Numbered from the stretch's first letter, positions 12,946 to 25,569 are shown. The stretch is DNA of 64,000 bases from Charina bottae (GCA_023362775.1 JALMGJ010000004.1:53903298-53967297), one strand, 5' to 3'. The notes: generated from the letters alone by a model not told the origin. Made by a program: numbers and translations.

Positions 12946-13746
12946 GGAAGGGTACATTACGAAATAGTTCTGTTGCAACCATGACACTATGCAACTATGT
13001 TTAGGAAGAAATACCATATGGTTTTGATATTAAAGTTGTCCTATATCCACATATGATGGATTCACTTGTAATGTTCACTCTGTACTCTTTGGTGCCAATT
13101 TAATGAACAAATGAATTATTGTGTGTACTACATGTATCTTGATATTCTTGCTATTTGAGATATTTTTAGCATTGATAGAAATATTTTAGATTTGCTTTTT
13201 CATGTCCCTGTTGCTGAAAATGCTCAGAAACAGAGAAAGTGTGAGTGTGCATGTATGCTGAGGGTATGGTTAACACAAGCTTGAAGTGGTATTGGAGCAA
13301 CAATATGGAAATATGGGAAATCAATTATTCATACATGGTCACTGGGTGCTAATTCACTATCTCAAAAGAAGAAAGTCATTTCAGGCCATAACCTTTTGGA
13401 TGGATGTTACAGGAGATATGCAGTTTTAGAATTTAGTTTAAGGCACTGAATAGCTCCTGTATATCTTGAAATACTATGGCTATTTTTCCCCTTATATACC
13501 CATACATTTTTGGACATATTTAGACTTGCTAAACTGGAAATTTCTTGCTGAATCAGCAGAGACCTACCAAATAGTCACCTATTTTCAATGGTCATGTGTG
13601 TTTATTTGTTTTGCTACTTCCAACCACCCCAAATATCCATCCTTATTTTCCTCATCTCCACTTTCTGTGGGTTGAAGTCTTTTTGATCTGAAAGAAAGCT
13701 TTTGATAATTTTAGGCAACAAAAATGGTATGCTGTATAGTGTAGAG

Positions 13747-14036
13747 CAGGGTTTCTCAACCAGGGTTCCGCGAGAGGCCCCTGGTGGTTCCCTGGGAGAT
13801 CACAATTTATTTTAAAAAATATTTCAAATTCGGGAAACTTCACATTAAAGAGGTAAGTTTCGTTCTTTATTTTTAGTTTAAGAATGCTGTTAATGCACAT
13901 ATACAGGCCTATACATGAAACAAATATAATAATTTTGTAATTCTGCCGTATATTTGAGCCTGAATGTGCAAGGTTTCCCTGAGGCCTGAAAAATATTTCA
14001 AGGGTTCCTCCAGGGTCAAAAGGTTGAGAAAGGCTG
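13747..14036. mobile_element. non-autonomous hAT-type element, 290 bp, 8-bp TSD
   Basis: Terminal inverted repeats cagggtttctcaacc and ggttgagaaaggctg, flanked by the perfect 8-bp duplication gtgtagag at 13739-13746 and 14037-14044. The interior is non-coding, with subterminal inverted similarity (ggttccgcgag.../...gggttcctcc). The terminal sequence is related to, but distinct from, the palindromic MITE family. Confidence 0.9.
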
Positions 14037-14278
14037 GTGTAGAGAATAGCAATAGTAGAACCAACTGTTGGAAAGAAAAAGAAAGAAATATTATTGCATT
14101 GGGACTTCAACAGGAGGCTTAAAGTTAGTTCCTAACCCTGTTGACTTGGATGTAAAGGATGGCTGCATATTAAAATATACCACTATATCTACAGTGATCT
14201 AGTGTGATTTCTACCACTTCAGTTTAGAGAATCACTAAAGGCATTTAGTTCCTAGTAACTATGACAGCCTTCTCTAGC

Positions 14279-14355
14279 ACAATGCTTTCCAGATGTATTG
14301 AATTATAATTCTCAGACAGCTAGGAAATCTGGGAATTGTAATCTAGCATATTTGA
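14279..14355. mobile_element. old palindromic MITE-like relic
   Basis: ctttccagatgtattgaatt ... ctgggaattgtaatctagca, a degenerate inverted arrangement. Confidence 0.4.
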
Positions 14356-16356
14356 GGGCACTGGATTTGGAAAGTTTGAACGTCAGCCTTAACATTGATT
14401 TGTATGCTAACATCATGCCAGAAAGCATATCATGCACTATACAGGTTCTCTGTGGCATGGTGCATCTATATACATTATTCTTTGACCTCATTTTATATGC
14501 ATCTGAATATGATTGTGGATATGGTGAAAAAGGATAGAGGCGAAACCAGTGGTTTTGGATATTATAGAGCTTGGGGTGGGGGAGAGAAGAAGGTGTAATA
14601 ATTAGAAAAGAAAAAAGGAAAAGTAGAATATGAGTTTATTGACTACTACTGGAAATAATAATATATGTATATGTACATGTACATGTATATTATAGTTATG
14701 GCTGATTGTAAATTGCTTAAAGTTAGAATAGATTGAAGCAAGATAAAACTATTGATATTTCTTGCTAGTCTCCTTAATTGGGAGTCAACCAAACTGTTCA
14801 GCAAAATAATTAATAATAACCTCAATTCAGACAACAATTGATAGATGGACAAGGTCAAAGGCAAAATGGATGTTTCCTGAACTAGGATTCTAGGTCTAGG
14901 CCAGATAATCTGGGTCCCATCAGCCTGCAGAGTGGCTAGCACTGGGTCAGTAGGCCAATGAGCATACTTAGCTGGTGGTGCAGCCAAATGAAGTGCTAGA
15001 CAAATGGCTAAAAATTCTAGGAGTTGCTCTCCAAACTCATCTGGAGGTGAGTACCAGATTGTAGTGACAATGGTCCAGGTAAAGCTAGGTAAAAGTTGAT
15101 GCAGCAAGTTTTTTCTTAAGGTCAATTCTAACAGATTGGCGTGGGGAATTTTATTTTGTAGGTGTTGTTGAACTCTTCCCAGCCACAGCCAGAACAGCCA
15201 ATGGTCAGGGACTATAGAGGTTGTAGTGCAAAATCTGAAGAGCCCTGGGTTCCCTAATTCTTCTTTACATTGACCATAACACTGAAGTGAGGAGACAAGA
15301 TGCTATAGAACCAATGAGCCCATCAGAATATGACTCATGCAGATATTGGTGACAATAGAATCTTAGCAAGGTTTTTCTTTGCTTATTTTTGGCATGGTGT
15401 GAGCTATCAGCTTTTATCTTCTAAATTAGGATTGTAATTATATTTTGATAAAGATCTGGTGATCCGTTGAGGATGAAGTGTTAAGCGTTGCTGGGATACC
15501 AATGACTCTTGGCTAAGAGAGGGGGGACATGTTTGCATGGGGAATACTAACCAGTGGGGTTATCCAGGCTTACCCAAGCTTTCCCAGTAGTGTCTGATGG
15601 CACAGGCAATGGCTTGTGTGTTTCTTTGCTGTTCTTCCAACAGGATGATGAATGATAAAAGGTAGTCTTTTATAAATGAAAAGGTGACATGTTCAACATG
15701 AAAACCACAGATACCGTATGTCCTACCTTTTGATATATTGTGAGACTCAGAGGCTAAATATTAATCTTGTTGACACTGAACTACAAAAATAAGTGTTTCT
15801 TTTTTAAATTCCTTGATGTCATTCAGGAAGAAACACAGTTCTCATGTCTTGGAAATAGGAGAAATGAGAAGGAACAGACTGTGGAAGTATGCAGTGAAGT
15901 GCCCTTCTTTGTGTTTTCCCTTATGTGGACTTATTGTACCATCCTGTATCTATCCACATCCTCAATATGAAGGATGATTCTTTGTCAAAATAATCTGCAG
16001 CCTGTACTTATCAAGTCTGCGAATGAAAGTGAAAAACTCAGGTTTTCACAATAGGAAATTAAAAGCAGAGCAGTTCCTCTCTATTAAAGATTTGTTCCAT
16101 TATGTTCTTCTCTGAATTGCTTCTAAGAGCTAGTATTGAACTTTAATCCAGGTGTACAAAAAGTGCAGCCCACTAGCATCCACTTTGGTGCCTCCAAAGT
16201 TCCCCAGAGGGGGTCAAAATGTTGGCCCTTTTTCACTTGGAGGGAAATTTGGAGGGGTTTAGAGAGAAAGGAGTGCCTTAAAATCAGTTAAAACCTATTT
16301 CACTGAGATGTGCCCCTAAATATATTCTAGAAATTTATCATGCAAAGCCTGGTGAG
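14356..16356. other. intron 1, one repeat relic, no gene
   Basis: Holds a degenerate interspersed repeat at about 15168-15262 (gccaatggtcagggactata...gttgtagt). A 159-codon minus-strand frame (14646-15125) has no recognisable domain and ends in a simple repeat. Confidence 0.5.
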
Positions 16357-16396
16357 GTATGGCCTGGTGCCTTAACCACTATACCAAACTGGCTGT
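16357..16396 (-). mobile_element. SINE-A 5' fragment
   Basis: gccttaaccactataccaaactggct is the reverse complement of the tRNA-like head of SINE-A. Confidence 0.6.
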
Positions 16397-17199
16397 CATG
16401 TATGTATGTCATTCATTTCAGCAGCCTTTTTCAACCTTTCAACTGAAAAAAGAAGTGCCCTATAAACATCTTTAATTGAGGGTAAGCTCTGTTGAATCAA
16501 GTCCTACTTCTGAGTAAGATGACATAGAAGTGGGGGAGGGAAAAAGGCAAGCAATTTCCCCTTTCTGTAAAGTCAATGTGAAAAAAATATATATATAGGC
16601 TTTTCCAATGGACTTGATTCTCACATCTTACATGCGTACAGACTGGGGCTACTAAGAATTGCAGTAAAGATTCTTAACTAGCTCTTCCATGTGGTGTGTT
16701 GGAGTAGCTTTCAGCCAGGAAGCCTGATCCACAGTCATCACACAGATGCTAAAGTGTGTTAGCATTTTGTTCAACTAATGGAGCCATTTTGGCTCTACCT
16801 AGGTCCGTGGAAATTCTCATTCCTGGAACTATGAAGGAGAAAATGGTTTGACTCCCCTCCTGAAATCTGAAGTTGCACTTAAACGCAAATAGACAACATT
16901 GTGCTATTCATTCTGAGACAGCCTTTGAACAGGAAAGGGAAGGACTGCACTTCCATAATTTACAATGGAGTTTATGAATTGCCTCCATTGGAAGGGTATT
17001 GTCGATGAAGGCATATCATATCTATAATATCTCTGTTGTGTTGGTTAATCTACAGAGATTGTTTTTAGCCATACTTGGTGCTGCAATTATGAATTGCAGG
17101 GGCCTATCCTTGGAGTAGAGTTTCTTGATGCAGAATTGAGTTAATTCTGTTAATGGAGGAAAAACAAGTGCTCAGAGTTCCATTGGTAGATGGGCAGCT

Positions 17200-17203
<4 letters not shown>

Positions 17204-17261
<58 letters not shown>
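17204..17261. repeat. (GA)n microsatellite
   Basis: About 29 uninterrupted GA dinucleotides in intron 1. The flanks 16400-17200 and 17262-17650 show nothing recognised. Confidence 0.97.
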
Positions 17262-17264
<3 letters not shown>

Positions 17265-17655
17265 TCTCAATCCCTATTTTTTCATGCAGGTTGCACAGTC
17301 ATTAACACGTGACAGATCATATATCTCACCTTGTTTTAATTTCATTAAAAAGCCAGCAAGATTTCCCAAAGGCTCTAAAAATGGGTTTGTCTAGCATCAC
17401 CTGTTCATTCAGAACCTTTACTCCCACCACAAAAATCCATCATTGGCAGGGTGTGAATGCCTCAGTATATAAACAAAATTATAGCTGCGAAAAGAAATCA
17501 CTTAAACTAATGTAGCTACTGTAAAAGAAATGAAAGGTCATGTAGGGAAGGAGTCGCACTATCACTGGATAGACACAAAGCGGGAAAAAGTTATTGAGAG
17601 CTCTCCATCTGAATATTTCACAGTACTGCAAAATAACTAGCTTTGTTATTTGTCG

Positions 17656-17731
17656 TGGAGGACAGGAAGGCCTGGCGTGCTATGAGGTCACGAAGAGTCG
17701 GACACGACTAAACGACAGAATAACAACAACA
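17656..17731 (+). mobile_element. BovB-like (RTE) LINE 3' end
   Basis: gaggacaggaaggcctggcg, then a ggtcacgaagagtcggacac block and gactaaacgacagaataacaaca match the well-known squamate BovB/RTE 3' terminus. Only the last ~75 bp are present. Confidence 0.75.
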
Positions 17732-19339
17732 TAGAGTTTGATCTTAGTAAGGTGCAACACTTTGGGTACTAGTCTGTTAATGAAGTAAGTCCTGGATGTG
17801 CTGTGGAATAGTTAAAATGACTGGGTTGTCCCACTCCAGTTCTTAACATTCTGATCAAGGAACTTAGTTGGCTAGAACTGAGCACTCGGTTTGCTGATTT
17901 ATCAGGGATGCTAAAAAGCATGTGGACCCCTGGACGGGTATTGCCGTTTCATTCTTAATAGCAAGTGCTTCAGACCCAAAGTTGGAGAAAATAGAGATTG
18001 TATAATGCTCTGTGAGTAACCTACACTGGAGACTTTGAGCACTTAAGTAACATGTAACTCCATTAAGGCAATTTAAAAAAAACCCCTTTTAATTGCAACT
18101 TATTCTTTGTTGTCAAATCTTGCAACTAAGTCCCCTGAACATAGACTAAGGGTAGTGGAAACTTAATACAGTTGAACCCTTGCCATGTGAAATTGACCAA
18201 GGGTTTCAGTGATAACTCTTTTGATTTTAAACATTCACCAAATAGGTAGAAATCATAATACATGCCAACAGCAAATGTTTAGTTGTAGACAATGAATCTG
18301 TAAATGTCTAGAGCAGTTTTGCAGGGAAGTGATTAGTATAAAGGTGTATTAGTTAAGCAGGCAAGTCTCCAGATTTATAAATCAGTTCCCAACTGGTCTG
18401 TGTTGTTGCAAGAATAGATTTTTGGGGACCTGGTTGCCACATTATCTGCCAATAGCCCAATAAAACTGAAGCAAGTTCTGACACCACCGTGACCTTGCTG
18501 AAATTCTTGCAGAATCTCAGGTTTGGGAAACATTGTTTTGTTCCCCTGTTCCTTGTTTGTGCCAGCCTTTCTATTTGATCTCTCAGCAGTTGTCACAAGT
18601 AAGCCAGGATCTAAGAAAAGTGGCTTTCAGTTCCTCTGAGCGATCAAAGTCTCTTCCGAGAGCAGTGTGGGTTTCTTCGCTCTCCTAAATAATAAACCAA
18701 AAACCTGCCACTTAAAATGACAGCCTCAAATTCCTCCTGGAAGAAAGAAGGATGGAAAAGTTACCGGCAGAATATAAAGCGGATGAAAGCATGGGTGTCC
18801 TTGAGTTCATTTGCTCTAGCCTTCTAGCCGTGAGGAGGAAGCATGAAATGCTGCAGTTTTTCCACACGCAAGCCAAAAAGCCTTCAACAGCCCTGGGAAT
18901 TATGCTAGAGCTCTTTTAGATAATTTTCCTGTTTTGCTTACTAAGCTGCTTTGCTGGACAGATTTGCTTCTGCATGTATCCGAATGAGGCTCAGGGAGTG
19001 AATAGCGCAGTGCATGCATTATTGATTATTTCAGACATATATTAATAGATAAGCCTGTAGCAGTACTTCGCACTGTGTCCTGTCCTGATGCATTAGAATC
19101 AATGGGTAACAGAGGAGTTTCTTCTGAGAGAAATGCGGTATGTGTTTGTATGTATGTGTATGATTTTCAGTGATGTGCGAATTCAGGTATATGTTGCACA
19201 TATACACAGTGCACTTGCAGTTGAAAAGTTAATTCTCGCTTGGCGATTAGCAAAGGCCTATTGCTTTGGGAAGTACCTTAATATCCCTCCTCCATGTTTA
19301 GCTGCATACTTTAGTGTACCGCTCTTCCATCTGAAACCT
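17732..19339. other. intron 1, repeat-poor stretch
   Basis: No recognised repeat over 1.6 kb. The 18600-19000 part has a less AT-rich, unique character and could hold a conserved non-coding element or an alternative first exon, but no convincing exon with a good donor in the right phase was found. Confidence 0.4.
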
Positions 19340-19860
19340 TTTATTTTATTTATTTATTTATTGTTTAATTTATATCACCGCCCATCTCCCCCCACAAGGG
19401 GACTCTGGGCGGTTTACAACAAAATTGATTAATTAAAAGCATATAAAATACAATACATCATTCCAATTTAATTAAATATAAATATATAAATATATAAAAT
19501 CCAAGAGGTTATGTTATTGTTTAAAGGAACTCTATGGTGCCAGCCACCTCCAAGAGGAGCTGTAACCCCCCCCCCCATCCCAGGTGAGGTGGCAGAGCCA
19601 GGTCTTCAATTGCTTTCGGAAGGTCAGGAGTGTGGGGGCCTGCCTCACCTCCAGTGGGAGAATGTTCCAAAGGGCGGGTGCCACTGCCGAGAAGGCCCGC
19701 CTCCTGGACCCCGTCAGATGGAATTCTTTTATAGATGGGATCCGTAGCAAGCCCTCTCTGGATAACCGGGTGGGGCGGGTCGACGTTCTGGGGATGAGGC
19801 GGTTCCTTAGGTAACCTGGTCCCATGCCATGTAGGGCTTTAAAGGTAAACCTTTAAAGGG
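19340..19860 (-). mobile_element. L2-like LINE 3' end with C-terminal ORF2 remnant
   Basis: On the minus strand the frame at 19532-19825 contains SFR-like FSAVAPALWNILPLEVRQAP and TLLTFRKQLKTWL, the conserved C-terminus of L2/CR1-type ORF2 proteins. It is followed by the ccgcccatctcccc...gactctgggcggtttacaac 3' end and a TTTA-rich tail (19340-19370). It is 5' truncated, as LINE insertions usually are. Confidence 0.85.
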
Positions 19861-20439
19861 AAACCTTTACTTCTTTGAAGCAATCTGGAGCATGGAATAA
19901 AAAAGAAAATGGGTAGGGTGGGGTTTTTTTGTTTGTTCATTTGTTTTAAGAAAAGGCTTAAGATGGAGCTTTTGAGGAACTGAACTTTTGTGTTTCTGGG
20001 ATATGCTTTGTAAATAAACAAAGCCTTCATTATATTTTAGGTTTATATTGCAGTTGGGGCATTATTTCTCCAGTATGTTAAAAAAACACATTGTGTTATG
20101 ATCAAGGGAAGTTTTAAGTATAGAAAGGTCATGGCAGAGAATAGTATGTACACTGTGTTTGCATACTTAACTATGTATGTAAATGATAGTGCTGAGCATA
20201 CTCCTTGATCGATGGTTCAAAGCCAAAATGCCACTAGCAAGATGCCCTAAGATCCCTGTTTGTCTATTTATATAAGAAAAAATTATGTGCCCATCTTAAT
20301 ATGTAAATCTGGGTGGCTAACAACCAGTTTACAATAAATGTTATAAAAGGACACACACACCCCATAAACAAAGTTGTAGTTAGAAATAATCCAACATAAA
20401 AGAAAAAGGAGGTACCATATGTCATATAGTCCCCCGTTG

Positions 20440-20770
20440 GGGGAGATGGGCGGTCATATAAATTTAAATAATAAATAAAATAAATATAATACAAACACAT
20501 GTATATGAGGCTCCTGTAACATCCAGGCCGTAATGCCTGGGGAACAAGCCAGGTGTTAAACAGTTTAAGAGTAGAAGGGATGTAATTGCAGATCCTGGAG
20601 AGTCCTTGCAGTTGGATCCCCTATGTGGGACCTGTGGGCATCACTGGGAGCATAGGCTCAGAGTCCCCTCTGGAATGGGGGGAGATGGGCGGTGATATAA
20701 GTTAGAAATACAAACAAACAAACAAACAAACAAATAAACAAATAAATAAATAAATAAATAAATAAGCAAT
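20440..20770 (+). mobile_element. L2-like LINE 3' ends with (AAAC)n/(AAAT)n tail
   Basis: Two short + strand copies of the gggggagatgggcggt(c/g)atataa 3' end, at 20440-20490 and 20675-20705. The second carries a tail of AAAC then AAAT units at 20708-20765. Confidence 0.65.
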
Positions 20771-21388
20771 TTCCTCGATGCCTGCTTAAGATTACCTTTA
20801 TTTTTTAACATACAATGGGAAGCTGGCCCTGAAGTTGTAGCATTAACACTTCTGCAAGAACATTACCTTGAGGAAGGTAGACAAGGGGAAACAGTTTAAA
20901 ATCAAGGCATATGTGTGAATTTTCATACTACGTTGGCTTTAAATGGTGCAATGACTATTTTTTACCAGAATTTTTCAAAGGAACTTAGGGAAAGTGAGAT
21001 TTTTTTCATTTTCCTGATTTTTCCCAGGCTCGGGTTGTCTTCTGTTGAAAAACTGGCAACTGGATCGTCCTACTTCTTAGTGAGATAATTGAATCTTGAC
21101 CTTTACTAATCAAAGATCATATTCTTGGTGCCATTAACATAACTAAAAGACCCTTTCAACAAGGGTTTCCAGATGTGGAATAAAATGGACCATAAACAGC
21201 AGCTGCTTTCTATACGTCTTTTCCAATGCTCAGTGATCTCTGCTTTGGTGTACCTTATGAGGGGTTTCTGATGTGAAGAATGAACAAATTCCAGAATATC
21301 TTTGGAAGCTGTTTTGGAATGCTTAGCTGTTAGAGGTTTGCATTTCTTACTGCTACTTCTTAATTACGATTTCTATCTGTAATAGTAT
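20771..21388. other. intron 1, no feature seen
   Basis: Unique AT-rich sequence. Confidence 0.5.
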
Positions 21389-21579
21389 TATTTATTTATT
21401 AGATTTCTATCCTACCTTTGATTTGTGCAGTTCCTATTTTACCTGCAACCCAGCCCTATGAGATGGGTTGGCCTGAGAGAGCACGACTGGCCCCAATCAC
21501 CCAGCCAGCTTCCACATCTAAGAGAGGACTCATTGTCTCCCAATTTTTCATCCAGCACCTTAACCAAACTGGCTCTCAA
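21389..21579 (-). mobile_element. SINE-A, diverged copy
   Basis: Reverse complement of the Sauria-type SINE: tatttatt tail, tatcctacctt, cctgagagagcacgactggc, tcacccagccagctt, and head caccttaaccaaactggctctc. Confidence 0.75.
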
Positions 21580-21763
21580 TTATATGTAATATTTACATAG
21601 TTCTTATCCTAAATATTCAGAAATACTCAATATACATTTTCTTTTTCTTTGAACAAACGTGTGATACTATATTCCTCCTGGGGGCTGGGGAATTGAGAAA
21701 GGCTCATTGTAAATACAGTATTTCTGGTTAAAAGTTTTTCTTTGACTCAAAAGCTCTCCATTC

Positions 21764-21835
21764 TTTTTTGTTGTTGTTTATTCGTTCAGTCGCTTTTGAC
21801 TCTTTGTGACTTCATGGACCAGCCCATTACTCCCA
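21764..21835 (-). mobile_element. BovB-like 3' end fragment
   Basis: ttgttgttgtttattcgttc, then an agtcgcttttgactctttgt block and gacttcatggaccagccc, the reverse complement of a squamate RTE/BovB-type 3' end. A tiny second fragment (gttgtttatttgttcagtcg) is at 24826-24848. Confidence 0.65.
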
Positions 21836-22396
21836 TAAAACTTGGTCTCCCATATAGACAGCTATATAATGGCTACCCAGACTTTTCCAGACCTGATTTG
21901 GTAGCCCTACTTTACCTCCTTCTCTCTCTTCCCTTCACAGACATCCCCTCCCCCTCTCAGTTTTTGAAATCCAGCAAATGACCCAAATTACAGATTCAGT
22001 CCTTTTGATTTAGAACTGCAGCTAGAGGCAACTTGTTAAAGTCCTCCTGATTCCTATTATACAAAGATCCCAAATAGCTTTTGAGTTCCTCACTTTTACT
22101 TCTGATATTTTAAAAAAGAGGAATCAGCTAAAGTGTGTATAAAGTTTTAAAAGTAATTTTTAGTTCATTCAGAAGTAGTTTGGAATAGTTTTCATACTGA
22201 ATATTGTAGCACTTCAAAGTTCCATAAAATATTGTATCATTTTTATTACAAAAATTTTATTATTTCCTTTGCAGCTGTTGAACACAAGATAAATTGTTAT
22301 TATTGCATTATAATTATTATTTCCCTATTACACATGAAACTGAAAAAAATGACATATTTGCCCAAGATTATAAAATAAATTTGTGGCAGTCAAATT
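21836..22396. other. intron 1, no feature seen
   Basis: AT-rich, no recognised element. Confidence 0.5.
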
Positions 22397-22404
22397 GTCT
22401 AGTG

Positions 22405-22630
22405 CAGAGCTTTCCAATCTGCCGCCGTTGGCAACACAACAACGGCGGCGGGGGCAGGGGCGTGCATGGCAGCGGCGGCGGCCTCTGCTAAAACGCAGAA
22501 GCGCTGATAGCACGCCGTTGCCGCTGCCACCATGCATGCCCCCGCCACCGCTTTCGGGTTGTGTGGCGACACACGAAACTGTTTGTTGCGACACACTAAA
22601 GTGTTGCAACACACAGTTTGGAAAGCTGTG
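22405..22630. mobile_element. GC-rich non-autonomous hAT-type element, 226 bp
   Basis: Ends cagagctttccaa and ttggaaagctgtg, flanked by the perfect 8-bp duplication gtctagtg at 22397-22404 and 22631-22638. The interior is GC-rich with inverted similarity (ggggcgtgcatggcagcggc versus gccgctgccaccatgcatgc) that could form a long hairpin. Short frames across it are spurious. Confidence 0.9.
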
Positions 22631-22639
22631 GTCTAGTGA

Positions 22640-23045
22640 GTTGAATCACAGTAGATGGTTCACTATCTTGCTTCCTTCCTTGTCTCAACTAAGCTAAAAG
22701 TTCAAAAATTGGTGACTTATCTGAGCTGAGAGAACAGTACCACATCCTGTGAATTTTGCTTTCAAATCAGCATACACAGGATTGCAGTCATGTTGTATAA
22801 ATGTGTGTGAAATTTATTAGCAACTTGTTTAGATTCCATGTTTATTTGGATCTCCTTTGAGTATAAAATAAAAAATGTGTGCGTGTCAGTGTATATGAGA
22901 GAGAGGGGAGGAGAAAAGGGGGGGAAATGATAATGGGTTTTCTTTGTTGAATATGGACATCATGACCATCACAATGAGCTCCCATTCTTCAAAATGTACC
23001 AGGTTACCACCACTCATCTATTCATCTACTACTTGAGTATTGTTT
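22640..23045. other. intron 1, no feature seen
   Basis: Unique sequence up to a TG microsatellite. Confidence 0.5.
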
Positions 23046-23084
<39 letters not shown>

Positions 23085-23086
23085 GT
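23046..23086. repeat. (TG)n microsatellite
   Basis: Interrupted TG dinucleotides immediately left of the L1-like 3' end. Confidence 0.95.
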
Positions 23087-23660
23087 ATAATTTTTATTGA
23101 GAGTTTTAACAACAGTAATAAGAGCTAATACACACTAAGGTAGAACAAGAAAGGAGAAATAAAAAGAAAAGCTAAAAGTGCAAAAAAGTAAGAGGAAGGT
23201 AAAGAAGAAAAAAAGAAAGAAGAAAAGTAGAAAAAGAAGATATAAAAAAGACATAAAGCAAAGGCTTCCAATGTTCTTGACAGCAGTTATAAGTACAATT
23301 ATATTTTAACCTCTTTCTCTAAGAGGTTATCCTGACTCTCTTCTTCCTATAGTCTATCCTGTCTAATTATCAAAACCATAAATCACAAATTCACTTTTTC
23401 TTTTTCATGCAAAAAGTCCATAAGGGGTTATTACTTGAGTAGATGCTGACGGGAAACAGTCACCCGTGATTTCAAACAGTTGTTCTCAGACCCTTTTGGA
23501 GACCCTGGAAGTTTAATCTAGCACTCTGTGCGTGGAAAGCAAGCTCTCCAGTTCAGCTTCAGTCTATTTTCCTCTGGCAATGAATTCCGTTTCTTTTCTT
23601 CCTCTTGCACCTTAGCCAGGTTTAACTTTAAAAGTTGTTGTTGCTGCTTTCTTTTCTTTC
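23087..23660 (-). mobile_element. probable L1-type LINE 3' end
   Basis: tttttattgagagttttaac followed by purine-rich sequence (aagaaaaaaagaaagaagaa) resembles the reverse complement of squamate L1 3'UTR with its poly(A)-signal end. No coding part is recognised with certainty. Confidence 0.45.
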
Positions 23661-24509
23661 TTTGTTTCTTTTTAAAGAAGTAGCATTGTAATGACTGGAA
23701 TTTTTTTTACTGAATTTTCTTTCACAAAAATTTCACCAGTGCTCCTAATTAAGAAATGAGTATGCACTATTACTGTTTTGAAGTACTTGGGTTCGGCCAT
23801 CTACCATAAATGGGTGCATAAATCTTGCCAAGATCTAATCATACATTATTTTTAAAACATAACATGTGGTCTGTTTGTATGTTTGTTTTTCATTAACCCA
23901 TCTGTGTTGAATCACGAAAGTGTTGGGAAAATGGAAACAATAACAAGGCAATGGCCAGCGCAGTTTTCTAAACTGTTTAAAAAGAGTTTTTAACAACACT
24001 AGTATTTATTCAATATGCCAGATTACTATTCATGTAAAAAAATATATTACTGATTATTAGATATTGAGATACATTACATTTTGTGGTTTCCTCACATGCC
24101 AGTTATGCTTTATAGAACACTGTGTGTTTTTGTGTTTGTTTTTGTATAGTATCTTTTAATCCTGTGAAGTGCCCAGAGTCATTTTGAAGTTGGGCAGCCT
24201 AGAAATTTGACAGATAAATAAGCAATTGCTGCACAATTTAGATTTACACCAACACTACAGTAAGAATGAAGTTATATCTGTATGACTTAGGATAGGAAAA
24301 GCTCAATTTTACCTATTCAGGACAATTGTCCACCACAGAATTTGGGTTGATGTGATACATCTGTCCTTTGTATGAGGCACAATAAAAATAATACTTAAAA
24401 AAAAACAGGTACTCAATTTAGGCTTTCAGTTCTACTTCATGCAAAGCTTGATGATAAAATTACATAGATGCTTAAGAACACCAAAAGCCTGATTTCCAAA
24501 ATAAAAATC
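23661..24509. other. intron 1, no feature seen
   Basis: AT-rich, no convincing ORF or repeat. Confidence 0.5.
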
Positions 24510-24816
24510 CCAAGGCTTGTCAATCGGAAGATTGCAAGTTTGGAGGTTTGAATCCCTAGCCACGCGTGATGGAGTGAGCTCCCACACTAGCCCCAGCTCT
24601 TGCCAACCTAGCAATTCGAAAGCATGCAAATGCAAGTAGATGAATAGGTGCCACTTCGGTGGGTAGGTAACAGCGTTCTGTGTGCGTCATGCCGGCCACA
24701 TGACCGTGGAAGCATCTTCAGACAGCGCTGGCTCTTCGGCTAACAAATGGAGATGAGCACCGGCCCCTAGAGTCGGACACGACTGCACAAATGTGCGGGG
24801 GGAACCTTTACCTTTT
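24510..24816 (+). mobile_element. SINE-B copy
   Basis: From caaggcttgtcaatcggaag through ggaggtttgaatccctagcc (B box) and tgccaacctagcaattcgaa to gtgcggggggaacctttacc. The A-box end is slightly truncated. Confidence 0.88.
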
Positions 24817-24848
24817 ACACACTATGTTGTTGTTTATTTGTTCAGTCG

Positions 24849-25114
24849 TGGGGAGGCATTGGAGGCAGCCCGGAAGAGGCCCTATCAGCACGGCAACTGG
24901 AAGCCCAGTTGCCACGTGCGATCCCAGCAGCAGAAGCAGCACCACAGTCCAGGTTCCTGCCTCCTTACCTGATCCTGAGATTGTCTGCCCAGCAGTGGTG
25001 AGGCCAAGGAAAGCAGGCACGGGAAGGTTGTGGGAAGAGGGTGTGTGTGTGTGTGTGCGCGTGTGCGCGCAGATTACTTGCTCAGCGTAATCGCGCGCAC
25101 ACACACACACACAC
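24849..25114. other. GC-rich mosaic with GT/GC/CA repeats
   Basis: About 45 bp (24855-24900: attggaggcagcccggaaga...) are shared with 27043-27092. A gtgtgtgcgcgtgtgcgcgc and cgcgcgcacacac pair forms an alternating purine-pyrimidine inverted arrangement around 25040-25113. No gene. Confidence 0.5.
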
Positions 25115-25302
25115 TAGGCTGACCATACGTCCCGTTTTGAATGGGACAGTCCCATTTTTTAAACAATTCTGGAGCTTCCCGTCATTTTAATAAAAATACC
25201 CATTTTGTCCCATTATTGAAAGTTCCTGCGGCGAAGCGCGCACGAATGCGCGCCCACTTTCTCCAGGGTCGTTTTTTACCTCAAAGAAATATGGTCAGCC
25301 TA
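25115..25302. mobile_element. TIR element (taggctgaccata family), 188 bp
   Basis: Terminal inverted repeats taggctgaccata and tatggtcagccta (13 bp with a near-perfect match) bound a non-coding body containing repeated gtcccgtttt/gtcccatttt motifs. If TA is the duplicated target, ends are GGCTGACC...GGTCAGCC. The family is not identified. Related copies are at 26893-27802. Confidence 0.7.
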
Positions 25303-25569
25303 TCCAAGCGGGGCTTTTCATGCCGGTGCCGTCCGGGGTATGCATCCGACCACGTGACTGGGGAAGTTGTATAGGAGCCGAGATTAACTGCGGGAGTACA
25401 AACGTCGCTTTTATCCCCCACTTATTCTCACTGCTGCTTGGGCTGCCTTCTGCTTGCAGCCTCCGCCGGCTTCCCTGTCTTTAATCCCTTGCAGAAATGT
25501 CAGGCGAGGAAAAAGAATTGGCTTTAACTCCCAAGGAGGGAGGCTTGGGAAGCCGCTATAGATCAGGAA

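Noticed and set aside
14646..15125. 159-codon minus-strand ORF
   Set aside because: No domain recognised, begins near an interspersed repeat and ends in an AT simple repeat; hydrophobic character alone is not support.
18718..18829. Short ORF (MTASNSSWKKEGWKSYRQ...) considered as an alternative NHS first exon
   Set aside because: No strong donor in the phase needed to join exon 2, and no homology I can vouch for; a promoter there cannot be shown from sequence alone.
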